Origin: BS150m-G50 sp964501185 [NCBI: uncultured Bacteroidia bacterium]
Lineage (GTDB): Bacteria; CAIWAD01; BS150m-G50
Assembly (NCBI GenBank): GCA_964501185.1
Contig: CAZCRT010000012.1
Location: 1 to 64,000, forward strand
Length of the DNA stretch: 64,000 nt
Reading direction: 5' to 3'
Within the stretch, counting starts at the first letter, position 1. The number at the start of each line of letters is the position of its first letter. A program made the position numbers and the translations under genes. The notes under the pieces were generated by a model. It was not told where the DNA came from and did no database searches. It saw nothing but the letters and a program-made list of their open reading frames with translations. Below are positions 34,708-45,207 of the stretch, piece by piece.

Positions 34708-35355
34708 GTGGATATACTCCCTGCAGGAATGGCAGCCGTAATTCTATCTGCCGGCCGGTCCAGCCGTATGCAGACTGGTTCTACCAGAGAACCAGATTCC
34801 CGGCAACACAAAGCGTTGCAGCCGTTTCCCGGGCAATCCCTGATTGAAGTGCAGGTGGAAACATATCTTTCCGCCGGGGTAGAGCGCGTTTATTGTGTGC
34901 TGGGCTGGGGAGCAGAAGCTATCCGTCAGGTGGTTGAAACGGTGCCGGGCGTTGAGGTTGTTATCAACCAGGACTGGCCTTCCGGCATGTTCAGTTCGGT
35001 AAGAGCCGGGTTGATGGCAGCAGCATCAGCGAATGCGGTTTTCCTCCAACCGGTTGATGTACCACCACCCGACAGGGATACGATCATTGAACTGGCCAGA
35101 AGCTGTGGCCAGGGAATCGCTCAACCGGCATACAGAGAGCGAGGCGGACATCCGCTCTATATAAATGCCGATTTTGCCCGGAGGATAGCAGCCAGACCAC
35201 TCACAGATCGTCTGGATCGAATAATACGGGAGGAGTTGAGATTATCAGTTAAAAGGGTGGAAACAGGCGATGCAAGGTGCCTGCATAACCTCAACTCTCC
35301 GCAAGACTGGGAGAAATATCGCAAAAACAACGAAAGTTTACCCGATAACGGGTAG
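34708..35355 (+). CDS. mocA: Molybdenum cofactor cytidylyltransferase (MocA-like)
   Basis: A 215-residue nucleotidyltransferase predicted to convert Moco to the cytosine dinucleotide form (MCD) used by many xanthine dehydrogenase-family enzymes. The nucleotide-binding loop AAVILSAGRSSRMQ, QHKALQPF, INQDWPSGMFSSVRAGL and FLQPVDVPPPD match the NTP_transf_3/MocA family, and GGHPLYI follows. I list GTG 34708, three bases after the xdhC stop; ATG 34729 is an alternative. Its place at the end of this operon supports an MCD-type cofactor for the hydroxylase. Confidence 0.88.
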   Translation: MDILPAGMAAVILSAGRSSRMQTGSTREPDSRQHKALQPFPGQSLIEVQVETYLSAGVERVYCVLGWGAEAIRQVVETVPGVEVVINQDWPSGMFSSVRAGLMAAASANAVFLQPVDVPPPDRDTIIELARSCGQGIAQPAYRERGGHPLYINADFARRIAARPLTDRLDRIIREELRLSVKRVETGDARCLHNLNSPQDWEKYRKNNESLPDNG

Positions 35356-35427
35356 ATACTCATCATTATTACTTTAATATTGCGTAATTTTCTCTTGCAT
35401 TGCATGTATGAATCGCTTTTTTAATGA

Positions 35428-36876
<1,449 letters not shown>

Positions 36877-36908
36877 ATAAAGAGTCCTGCAAAGGATCTT
36901 TGAATATG

Positions 36909-36943
36909 AAGGCGGTTCCGTTACGGCGGGATCGCCTTTTTTT
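36909..36943 (+). terminator. Rho-independent terminator of gdhA
   Basis: AAGGCGGTT (36909-36917) pairs with GATCGCCTT (36930-36938, with G-U pairs), and TTTTT follows. The stem is GC-rich in its centre. Confidence 0.85.
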
Positions 36944-36944
36944 A

Positions 36945-37145
36945 TCAGCAGACAAGAGACAGCAGACAGAAGGCAGGAGGCAGCATACAGAAGACAGAAT
37001 ACCCGGGGTTGTCCCGCCCGTTCCGGTTGGGGGATGCATTTGAACAGAGCGATAGGCGTGTAGGTGCACCCAGAAAACGGGCTTGTCGCATCCTTTCTCA
37101 TACGAATGCTGTATTCTGCATTCTGTCTACTGTATTCTTTCTTCC
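36945..37145 (+). repeat. Intergenic repeat element B (inverted CTGTATTCTG tracts)
   Basis: A purine-rich tract of CAGACAGAAG/CATACAGAAGACAG units (36948-37001) and a pyrimidine-rich tract of CTGTATTCTGCATTCTG units (37104-37141) face each other across about 100 bp. The middle holds CCCGCCCG, CGGTT, GGATGCA and TAGGTGCA (37061-37068), the same order as in element A. It is a dispersed noncoding element, possibly mobile or a MITE remnant; no transposase is present. Confidence 0.55.
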
Positions 37146-37205
37146 CATTCTCCTTTAGCATTTTATCTTCCCATGTTTAAATTGATGCTAAGACAGGAGA
37201 ATTAC

Positions 37206-38918
37206 GTGCGGAAAACACTGTACATATTACTGGTCATGTTTGTGGCACAGACGGCTCTACAGGCGCAACCCGGCTGGCGGGAGCGGGAAGAGCTTCTGGA
37301 GGATTTCGAGAGCGGTATCCCTTTCAGCTGGCTGGTGATGGACATGGATGCTTCAGGCAGCAGCTGGGGAGTGGTCAACTCCAGTGATGGATTTCTCACC
37401 TTTGGCAACTCGGACCATGCTGCCGGCTGTCGTTACAACAACGATGGCAGCCAGAACGACGACTGGTTGATTACACCACGCATGCTGGTACCTGATTCCA
37501 ATCGCACAATCTCCTTTTTTGCCGCTTCACAGGATGAGGAACCGCAATGGCTGGAGAGCTTTGAAATTCTGGCCAGCCGCACCAGGGTTAACGAGAGCAA
37601 TTTCGATCCCGCCCTCTTCGAGTTGATCGACAACTACGACAATATTCCCTCAATCATGACTGAGTACTCGTTCGATACAGCGCCAGATTTTCTCGGTGAC
37701 TCCATTCAGGTGGCAATCCGTTGTGTATCACATGATGATTATTACCTGATAGTAGATCATTTCCAGGGTGTGGAGATTGCCGGTGATATTGCACCACAGC
37801 TCTACACCTGGCCCACAGAGGAGGAGTGGCTGGATATCGGGCCGTTCGAGGTTGGTGAAGTAATTGACGATACCGTCTGGGTTGGCAATCAGGGAGGCGA
37901 TACACTGCTGGTGCAAGTCATGCTACCGGGAACGAATGTAGATTCAATTCTCACCCTGCCTGCTTTCACACTGGAACCGATCCCCTTCGCTGTATCATCA
38001 ACGGTGCCGGATATTATCAACCGGAATATCAATATCTTCTGGAGCGAGGACTCACTGCCGGGTAATCTGCTGCAGACCGGTTACGAAGGCCTGGCTTACT
38101 ATCCGGACACCAGTTATACCTTAGAGGATTTTGAAGGGCAGGTGATTCCGGAAAACTGGGATGCCGGCTATCATCATGAGGACTCCCCCGGCTGGCAGGT
38201 TACCGATCACAGCTCTTCCATGTTTTTCTCCATACCGGCACACAGCTGGTACGCATTTGTTAACAGCGATGCACAGGGGGAAGACGCCACACAGGACGAC
38301 TGGTTGATCTCCGAACCGCTGACTTTCAGCGGTGCCGATGAGATGCTTTACCTGACCTGGGAATCCTTCTTCGATGATTATGCCGGTGGTACAGGGCAGG
38401 TGCTCTGGACCTCTGACCAGTCACCATCACCGGATAGTGACTGGAACGTGATACATAATGAAAGCGGTACGGATCCATACTGGACATTTGAATGGTACCG
38501 AGTGCCCGATTCGCTCTGGAATGAAACACTCTCTCTGGGTTTTCATTTCACAGGGCAGTGGTCACAGGGTTGGGCAATTGATGACATTCAGATATTAAGA
38601 GATACAGTAGTCGAAAGCGTGACACCGCAGTCATTGCCAACTACGCTGGCACTGCTGCCACCTTATCCCAACCCCTTCAACGCTGAGTTGACGATTCCAT
38701 TGCAGCTTACCAGCCCCGCTGTTGTACAGTTGCAGTTGTACAATATTCTGGGGCAACTGGCCTGGCAGCAACAGGGCTCATTCAGTAGTGGAGAACATCT
38801 GATAAGAGTGCAGTTGCCGCAGCTCAGCAGTGGTGTCTACCTGTTGCGGGGGGCGACCCTGGAGCAGGGGAATGCATCACTGTTGGAAGACACCCATAAA
38901 GTTATTCTGCTCAAGTAA
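37206..38918 (+). CDS. Secreted choice-of-anchor J domain protein with T9SS type A-like tail
   Basis: A 570-residue exported protein. I start at GTG 37206, which has AGGAG upstream and opens a good signal peptide (MRKTLYILLVMF to ALQAQ); earlier in-frame codons run through the repeat. Two choice-of-anchor J/cleaved-adhesin-type jelly rolls are visible (LEDFESGIPFSWLVMDMD and, later, LEDFEGQVIPENWDAGYH), each with a DDWLI strand, separated by a linker domain. The tail is T9SS type A-like: PPYPNPFNAELTIPL, VQLQLYNILGQLAW and LSSGVYLLRG. It is probably surface-exposed and may bind carbohydrate or protein; the ligand is unknown. Confidence 0.85.
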   Translation: MRKTLYILLVMFVAQTALQAQPGWREREELLEDFESGIPFSWLVMDMDASGSSWGVVNSSDGFLTFGNSDHAAGCRYNNDGSQNDDWLITPRMLVPDSNRTISFFAASQDEEPQWLESFEILASRTRVNESNFDPALFELIDNYDNIPSIMTEYSFDTAPDFLGDSIQVAIRCVSHDDYYLIVDHFQGVEIAGDIAPQLYTWPTEEEWLDIGPFEVGEVIDDTVWVGNQGGDTLLVQVMLPGTNVDSILTLPAFTLEPIPFAVSSTVPDIINRNINIFWSEDSLPGNLLQTGYEGLAYYPDTSYTLEDFEGQVIPENWDAGYHHEDSPGWQVTDHSSSMFFSIPAHSWYAFVNSDAQGEDATQDDWLISEPLTFSGADEMLYLTWESFFDDYAGGTGQVLWTSDQSPSPDSDWNVIHNESGTDPYWTFEWYRVPDSLWNETLSLGFHFTGQWSQGWAIDDIQILRDTVVESVTPQSLPTTLALLPPYPNPFNAELTIPLQLTSPAVVQLQLYNILGQLAWQQQGSFSSGEHLIRVQLPQLSSGVYLLRGATLEQGNASLLEDTHKVILLK

Positions 38919-39300
38919 CTCTGTCAGTGAACCCGCATCAGTGGTGTGAAGCGTAGTTCAGAGCAGAAATGTGATACAGTAATTTCCGATTTGCAGAGAG
39001 AGAATATCAGTGGTTTGAAGCAGTAAGTGACAGCTCATTGCCCGGGAATGGCATAATATTTGCAAATCTTTCAAAAAGCGAAGAATAGCATTCCTCTATA
39101 CTACTTGCCTCTGCTCACTTGACTCCAGTAAGTCTATGATTATCATATAGAAACGGATGACCGGTGAAAGGGAAGTCTCTTTTCCCGCTGGTACTTTTGC
39201 TTGACATTACGTCAGGATGTGAATAAGTTTATTTCTCAATTCTGACAAGATCCCTAGCCGGAATCCGCCGAACGAAGTGCTTTCCATTGCAGGAGGAAAC
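38919..39300 (+). other. Noncoding spacer upstream of the five-gene surface operon
   Basis: No gene is visible. A possible promoter is TTGACA (39201-39206) with TAAGTT (39224-39229) at 17-bp spacing, about 70 bp before the receptor start; the -10 match is only partial. GTGGTGTGAAGC (38941-38952) and GTGGTTTGAAGC (39010-39021) form a short imperfect direct repeat of unknown meaning. Confidence 0.35.
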
Positions 39301-42300
39301 ATGAAGGTTGTAATAACCCCTTTGAACAGATGGCGTGCGATACTACTGGTTGCGTCATTACTGATCGGCTCAGCTCTCCAGGCCGGACAGTTTGGTAAAA
39401 TCAAAGGAACCGTAACAGATATCGAGACAGGTGAGCCGCTCCCGGATGCCAATGTGATTGTACTGGGAACAGTGCCATTACGTGGTGCATCTACCGATCT
39501 CGACGGTGAGTTCATGATTTCACAGGTGTTACCGGGTGAATATGAGCTTGAGTGCCAGATGCTCGGATACAAAAAAGTGACCATGCAGGGTGTACTGGTG
39601 AACATGGATCACACCACCTCTGGAATTGACTTCCAGTTGCCATCAACTGAATCAAAGCTGGAAGATGTCGTTGTACAGGCTCAAAGCAGGACGATCCAGA
39701 TTGACCAGGTAGCCTCTACAATTCAGATCAGTGCTGATGATATCGAAAAAACAGCTGCAGTTGATGTCACTCAGGTAATCCAATCCAGGCCAGGTTTCAA
39801 AACTGACCAGGAGGGTGCGCTTCACGCACGTGGTGCCCGTGCCGATCAGGCTGCTATTCTGATTAATGGTATTGACAGCCGCGATCCACTGGTGGGTGGT
39901 GCTACCTATCTGAATGTTGATGTAGCCAATATCAAGCAACTGGATATTCTCTCAGGCGGATTCGGACCGGAATATGGCCAGGCACAGGCGGCCGTCATCA
40001 AAATCGAAACAGTTGAAGGCCCCAGAGACCGTTATACCGGTAAAGTGGAATACCGAACAGATGCTCCTTTCGGCCCTTACTCTTTTGACACCGACGGTAC
40101 CAGCTTTGCCTTTGGCGGCCCGGTTCCTTTCACCGGCCGTAAGACAACAGGCCCGGTAACTTTCTACCTCACTGCCCGCGCTAACCTGACCAACACCTAC
40201 CTGCCGTTTGATATAACCCGTGAAGCAAACGATTACACCGGTATGGGGTTCAAGCTGCCGGAGCGACAGGTAAACGACTATCAGACTACTGTCAACCTGA
40301 GTATTCCGATCACCGAGAGGACCAAAACCAAAATCTATTTTGAGCGGTATTTCCGTCGCTGGGACATCTATCCCAACAGCGCCGCTCCATTGAGTGGTAA
40401 TTACGGTTATGTGTATACATTCAACCCGGAAAACCGTCCCTGGGCGGAGAATAACCGTATCAACATGAGTCTGGAGCTGTTGCATCAGGTAAACGAGAGT
40501 TCCACTTTCTCATCCATTATCAGCCGCTCCGAAAACAAGACTCTCCTTTCACCACGCGGTAAGTCCCCTGGTGATTTCACCCTTGAATTCAACATCACCG
40601 AACGCAATTACGAGGATGCCAAGAGTGACTTTCTCGGACTGGTAGATGTTGACGGCAATGGTTTCTTCGATGGTTATGTAGATGCCAACAACAACGGGCT
40701 CTACGATGGTGTCGCTTTCGGTGGTGATGGCAACTCCATCCATTCCGAAGGCTACGAGGATCTGAACCGCAATGGCCGCTGGGACCGGGGCGAGGATTGG
40801 ATCGACCTGAATGGCAACGGCATCTATGACGCAGCAGAACCATTCACCGATGTTACTGATCCAGCCACCGGCATGAGCAATATCGGTACCTATGACCCCT
40901 GGGATCCCTTTGTCGATGTCAATGGCAACGGTATCTGGGATGACGCTGAACCACAGTTGCCGGAACAGGATGCCAACCACAACGGTCGCTGGGACGGAGA
41001 ACGCTTCCAGGATGCAAACGGTAACGGTGTCTGGGATGGCTGGACAGAGGATTTTGAAGATACAAATGGCAACGGATTCTGGGATGAGGGTGAACCCTAC
41101 ACAGATTCAAACCACAACGGTCGCTGGGACATGGCTGAAGGTTATGATGACATCGACCAGAACGGACAGATCAACTTCCAGGATATCCGTGAAGATGATG
41201 AAGATGTTGGTGAGCCGTTTGTAGATGGTGACCGTTACTTCGATACCGGTGAACCGTTTATCGATTTCCCGAATGAGAACGGTTACTACAACGGGACCTG
41301 GGATGCCGGGGAACCCTATTGGGACCTGCCATCATCCTACGGTTTTGGTGGCACACCTTTCCTCAATGGAAAGCATGACTCAACCAATTACATGTTTGAT
41401 GAATACGAACTGTTTACCCGGTGGGCCAGTTTTATTGTCGATCCCTATTTCGGTACCCATGATTATACCGATATTCGCGCCCGCCAGGGTGGAACAAACT
41501 GGAATATGCCGGAAGATCTCAGCATGCCGGTAATTTACACCTATGATCCGGAAGCTCATGGTGAAGACTGGCCGGTCGACATTTACGCCTATAATCCCGG
41601 GTATTCAACCTGGATCAACCGTACTCTGCACGATGAAGCAGCCCCTGAGTTCAATGAACCGAATTTCGGTTATGATGCCGGTGAAGAGTACTTTGTCGAC
41701 TATAATCAGAACGGCACCTGTGATACGGGTAACTACATGGAGACCACCTACGGTCTGAGTTATAATCCGCAGCAGTACTATGACTTTTTCCTGAATCCCG
41801 GTGGTTATGATAACCAGGCCTTCTGGCAGAACCGTCGTTCAGTTACATATAACTGGAAATCAGAGTATCAGTCACAGCTCAACAAGTATCACGAAATCCT
41901 GCTGGGTGCTCAGGTGACTCATCGTGAGATGACAATGTCATCAATCAGTGGTCCCAACAAGCCCTATACCGGCTATGTTGCGCTTCCGGAAGGAAGCCCC
42001 TGGCCAGATCGTGGTCAATCACGTGACTTCTACGATCATAACCCGACTGAAGGCGCGCTCTATTTCAAGGACAAGATGGAATTTGAGGGACTGTTCGTAC
42101 TGCTTGGTGCGCGCTGGGACTTCCTGCTCCATGAGAATTCAACTATCAGTGAGATTGAGGAAGCCTTTGATGAAGGACAACCTGGCGCCGTGCTTCCTGA
42201 ACGAAGCATTTCCCGCCTGTCACCCCGGCTCGGTATCTCCCATCCAATCACCGAAACCGCCAAGCTGTACTTCAACTACGGACACTTCTATCAGACGCCT

Positions 42301-43191
42301 AATTTCCAGTACTTCTACCGCTCCCTGACCGGTAACAAGGCCAATAATCAGGTAGTCGGTAATCCCAATCTGCGTCACGAAAAGACAGTTGAGTACCAGT
42401 TCGGAGTCGAGGCGGAATTCAACGAGACTACCCTGATCAACATTCAGGGATTCTATCGTGACATTTTTGATCAGATTTCAACTATTGCGGTGGAAGTATC
42501 CCGTGGTTACTTCATCGACCGCTATATGAATCTCGATTATGGCCGCAGCCGTGGTGCCAGTATTTCCTATAACCGTAATACTGCCCATACAGTCATTGAT
42601 GCCAATTACGAGCTTTCCTTCGCTTATGGTAAAGCCTCCTCAGCTGAGGCCGCTCTGCAGAATCGTGTTGATAACCAGCCGGTCAACCGGGACGAGCATC
42701 CGCTCAACTGGGACCAGACACATTCTCTCAACGCTTACTATTCCCTGTTCTTCGGGCCCAATGATAAGCCGGAGTTGTTTGGTATGAGATTACCTGCCGA
42801 CTGGCTTGCTTCGGTCTCTTTCACCTTCGGTAGTGGACGGCCATATACACCCTCCAAATACACCCTGGGTATTGACAACGACGCGCTGATTCTGGCCAAC
42901 TCCTCCCGTATGCCCTGGACCGAAACCACCAATCTGAAGTTTGAGAAATACTTCCGGTTTGGTGGAGCAAAGTCCAACACTAAGCTTCTGGTAGGTGTTG
43001 ATATTCAGAACCTGTTCAACAAGCGCAATGTGCGCGCCCTCTACCCGGAAACAGGGAGCCTGGATCAGGCACTGCACGGTAAAAACCCGGATCACATTCT
43101 CTATTATCCGGGCAAGAACACCTTTGACGATAATCCCTGGAACTACTCACCGCCGCGCCACATCATGCTGCGTGTGGCCTATACGTTCTAA
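39301..43191 (+). CDS. TonB-dependent receptor with an array of DxNxNG repeats in an extracellular loop
   Basis: A 1296-residue outer-membrane receptor. ATG 39301 has AGGAGG upstream. After the signal peptide comes a carboxypeptidase-regulatory-like domain (IKGTVTDIETGEPLPDANV), then a plug domain (VIQSRPGFKTDQ, LINGIDSRDPLVGG, FGPEYGQAQAAVIKIE) and the barrel. Between about residues 448 and 620 the barrel is interrupted by ten short repeats of the type DVNGNGIWDDA or DANHNGRWDG. These look like dockerin or thrombospondin-3 calcium loops. The C-terminus ends LRVAYTF. First gene of an operon with two lipoproteins, a secreted protein and a PorV-like protein; the repeats imply a surface-exposed calcium-binding region. 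Confidence 0.9.
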   Translation: MKVVITPLNRWRAILLVASLLIGSALQAGQFGKIKGTVTDIETGEPLPDANVIVLGTVPLRGASTDLDGEFMISQVLPGEYELECQMLGYKKVTMQGVLVNMDHTTSGIDFQLPSTESKLEDVVVQAQSRTIQIDQVASTIQISADDIEKTAAVDVTQVIQSRPGFKTDQEGALHARGARADQAAILINGIDSRDPLVGGATYLNVDVANIKQLDILSGGFGPEYGQAQAAVIKIETVEGPRDRYTGKVEYRTDAPFGPYSFDTDGTSFAFGGPVPFTGRKTTGPVTFYLTARANLTNTYLPFDITREANDYTGMGFKLPERQVNDYQTTVNLSIPITERTKTKIYFERYFRRWDIYPNSAAPLSGNYGYVYTFNPENRPWAENNRINMSLELLHQVNESSTFSSIISRSENKTLLSPRGKSPGDFTLEFNITERNYEDAKSDFLGLVDVDGNGFFDGYVDANNNGLYDGVAFGGDGNSIHSEGYEDLNRNGRWDRGEDWIDLNGNGIYDAAEPFTDVTDPATGMSNIGTYDPWDPFVDVNGNGIWDDAEPQLPEQDANHNGRWDGERFQDANGNGVWDGWTEDFEDTNGNGFWDEGEPYTDSNHNGRWDMAEGYDDIDQNGQINFQDIREDDEDVGEPFVDGDRYFDTGEPFIDFPNENGYYNGTWDAGEPYWDLPSSYGFGGTPFLNGKHDSTNYMFDEYELFTRWASFIVDPYFGTHDYTDIRARQGGTNWNMPEDLSMPVIYTYDPEAHGEDWPVDIYAYNPGYSTWINRTLHDEAAPEFNEPNFGYDAGEEYFVDYNQNGTCDTGNYMETTYGLSYNPQQYYDFFLNPGGYDNQAFWQNRRSVTYNWKSEYQSQLNKYHEILLGAQVTHREMTMSSISGPNKPYTGYVALPEGSPWPDRGQSRDFYDHNPTEGALYFKDKMEFEGLFVLLGARWDFLLHENSTISEIEEAFDEGQPGAVLPERSISRLSPRLGISHPITETAKLYFNYGHFYQTPNFQYFYRSLTGNKANNQVVGNPNLRHEKTVEYQFGVEAEFNETTLINIQGFYRDIFDQISTIAVEVSRGYFIDRYMNLDYGRSRGASISYNRNTAHTVIDANYELSFAYGKASSAEAALQNRVDNQPVNRDEHPLNWDQTHSLNAYYSLFFGPNDKPELFGMRLPADWLASVSFTFGSGRPYTPSKYTLGIDNDALILANSSRMPWTETTNLKFEKYFRFGGAKSNTKLLVGVDIQNLFNKRNVRALYPETGSLDQALHGKNPDHILYYPGKNTFDDNPWNYSPPRHIMLRVAYTF

Positions 43192-43206
43192 CTCGACGGA
43201 GTATTC

Positions 43207-45198
43207 ATGAAGAAGTTATTTCTGATTATCCCACTCGGTCTCCTGCTGTTGTTTGGTGGTTGTGCTACGGAAGATGACAGTAGCAGCAATGACGACCAGA
43301 CCGATAACTATACCGTTGTCCCCGCCCTGTTGAATTCCAATCTGACCTTCGCGAATTCACCATACAAGGTGACTGAGGACGTGGAAATCCCTCAGGATGC
43401 GGTAGTAAACATCGAGCCCGGGGTAGAAATCCGTTTTGACGGTGAGTATTCGTTTTTTGTACAGGGGCAATTGCTGGCCAACGGCCTGGAAGGGCAGTTG
43501 ATCTACTTCACTTCCAACGAAGCACATCCCACATATGGTGACTGGCAGAGCATCGTTTTCGACAGTACGGCTGAGGCATCTCTTTCGGAGCTGACCTATT
43601 GCCAGATTGAATACGGCAGCCTGTTCAGTAACACCGACCCCCGTCTCACCGGTGCGGTTGTGTGCTACTATGCTTCCCCGACGATCGAGCACTGCCTGAT
43701 TGCCACCAACCAGAATAACGGAATTTCCATCGTGGGTGAGTCATTTCCCACGGTTCGCTCCAATATTCTGTTTGAAAACGACGGTTTCGGGCTTTCTTTT
43801 GACACGCTTCACGCGGAAATTTACCTGGCTGATCCCGCCGCCTTTGACGATGTGGAAATTCAACATAACAGCTTCTGGATGAATTCTTCCCTGCCATTTC
43901 TGATCCCGCAGGATATGATGTACGCTCTGTTCGATTGTCCCGAAGAGGATACTACAGATTGTCTGCGTGACTCGTTGATGTTTGGTAACAACTGGCACCG
44001 CAATGCCAACGGCGATTCCACCGATTATCACGGTAATACTTTTACCAATGTGTTCTTCATGGATGAAATCGGCCGTGATTTCTCGCTTGATCCCTGTTCC
44101 CCCTGTATCGACGCCGCCTGGGATACACTGGGTACCGAACCACAGGATATCGGCCCCCGTAATTATATGAAATTTGCCAACGAACTGCGTCGACAGATTC
44201 TGGTGCCCGGGAACAATATTACCAGTGGTACCTGGACTGTTACCTGTGATGCTTTCTTCATGCCGCAAACCGACCAGGATACTCTGGTAATTGATGCCGG
44301 TGTGACAATTGATTTTGAGCGATCTTTCCGGATTGACTTCTACGGCCCTGTGCTTGCCAATGGCAGTCCGGCCGCTCCGGTCAATTTCACCTCCACCTTC
44401 CGTCCCATGAAGGGTGGCTGGCGCAGTCTCAACTTCATGGAAAGCGGTGCCAGCGGTTCCCGCCTGGAAAACTGCCTGATCGAGTATGGCTCTGAGTCAT
44501 CCAATACAGGCCAGGATTATCTGCTTAATGGTGGCGCAGTCACGGTTCGCAACGGTGTTGATGTGCGTCTTGATGGTTGTACAATAAGGCACAACCTGTA
44601 CTATGGCGCTGTTTTCGATTCCAGTGACGCCTATGTAAACTGCTGTACATTTGACGACAATGCGATAGCAAATCTGTTCCTTACCATGGACACTAATGGA
44701 AGTATCACCAACTCGCATTTCCTGAATTGCGAGGGTTATGGGATTTTCCTCTATGAGAACAGTCGACCTGATATCATTAACAATCTGATCTACGGCAACC
44801 GGATGGCCGCTCTGAACGCGGACCGTTTCTGTAGTGCATATATTGAAGACAACACTATCATCTACGGTGAGAACGGTGGCGTTTTACTGGGCGAGCATTC
44901 CGATCCTGTAATCCGCGAAAATATCATCGCTTTTGATGCGACCCTGTCGGTTGAGGATGCAGGTTACGCTGTTGAGTTCCTGGGTTCCTCTAATCCTGAT
45001 CTGTTGTATAACATGTTCGACGGCGCCTATCCGGTACCGGCTACCTGGGATCTGGATGCCAGTAATCTGATCGGAGATCCTCTCTTTGTGGATCCGGCAA
45101 CCCGGGATTATGACCTGAGTCCCGGATCTCCTGCATTGACTGCTGGAGAAGACGGTGGGCGTATTGGCTACGTTGATGATGGAACCTGCGGAAATTAA
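43207..45198 (+). CDS. Lipoprotein with right-handed parallel beta-helix repeats
   Basis: A 663-residue probable lipoprotein. The signal sequence MKKLFLIIPLGLLLLFGGC ends in a lipobox with Cys19, followed by a Ser/Asp-rich linker (TEDDSSSNDDQ). The rest alternates short beta strands with turns as in pectate-lyase-like right-handed beta-helices: ITNSHFLNCEGYGIFLYENS, PDIINNLIYGNRMAAL and IEDNTIIYGENGGVLLGEHS. No polysaccharide-lyase catalytic signature is evident, so it may be a structural or binding protein. It lies 15 bp after the receptor, which suggests they form a surface complex. Confidence 0.82.
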   Translation: MKKLFLIIPLGLLLLFGGCATEDDSSSNDDQTDNYTVVPALLNSNLTFANSPYKVTEDVEIPQDAVVNIEPGVEIRFDGEYSFFVQGQLLANGLEGQLIYFTSNEAHPTYGDWQSIVFDSTAEASLSELTYCQIEYGSLFSNTDPRLTGAVVCYYASPTIEHCLIATNQNNGISIVGESFPTVRSNILFENDGFGLSFDTLHAEIYLADPAAFDDVEIQHNSFWMNSSLPFLIPQDMMYALFDCPEEDTTDCLRDSLMFGNNWHRNANGDSTDYHGNTFTNVFFMDEIGRDFSLDPCSPCIDAAWDTLGTEPQDIGPRNYMKFANELRRQILVPGNNITSGTWTVTCDAFFMPQTDQDTLVIDAGVTIDFERSFRIDFYGPVLANGSPAAPVNFTSTFRPMKGGWRSLNFMESGASGSRLENCLIEYGSESSNTGQDYLLNGGAVTVRNGVDVRLDGCTIRHNLYYGAVFDSSDAYVNCCTFDDNAIANLFLTMDTNGSITNSHFLNCEGYGIFLYENSRPDIINNLIYGNRMAALNADRFCSAYIEDNTIIYGENGGVLLGEHSDPVIRENIIAFDATLSVEDAGYAVEFLGSSNPDLLYNMFDGAYPVPATWDLDASNLIGDPLFVDPATRDYDLSPGSPALTAGEDGGRIGYVDDGTCGN

Positions 45199-45207
45199 GG
45201 AGGCCTG

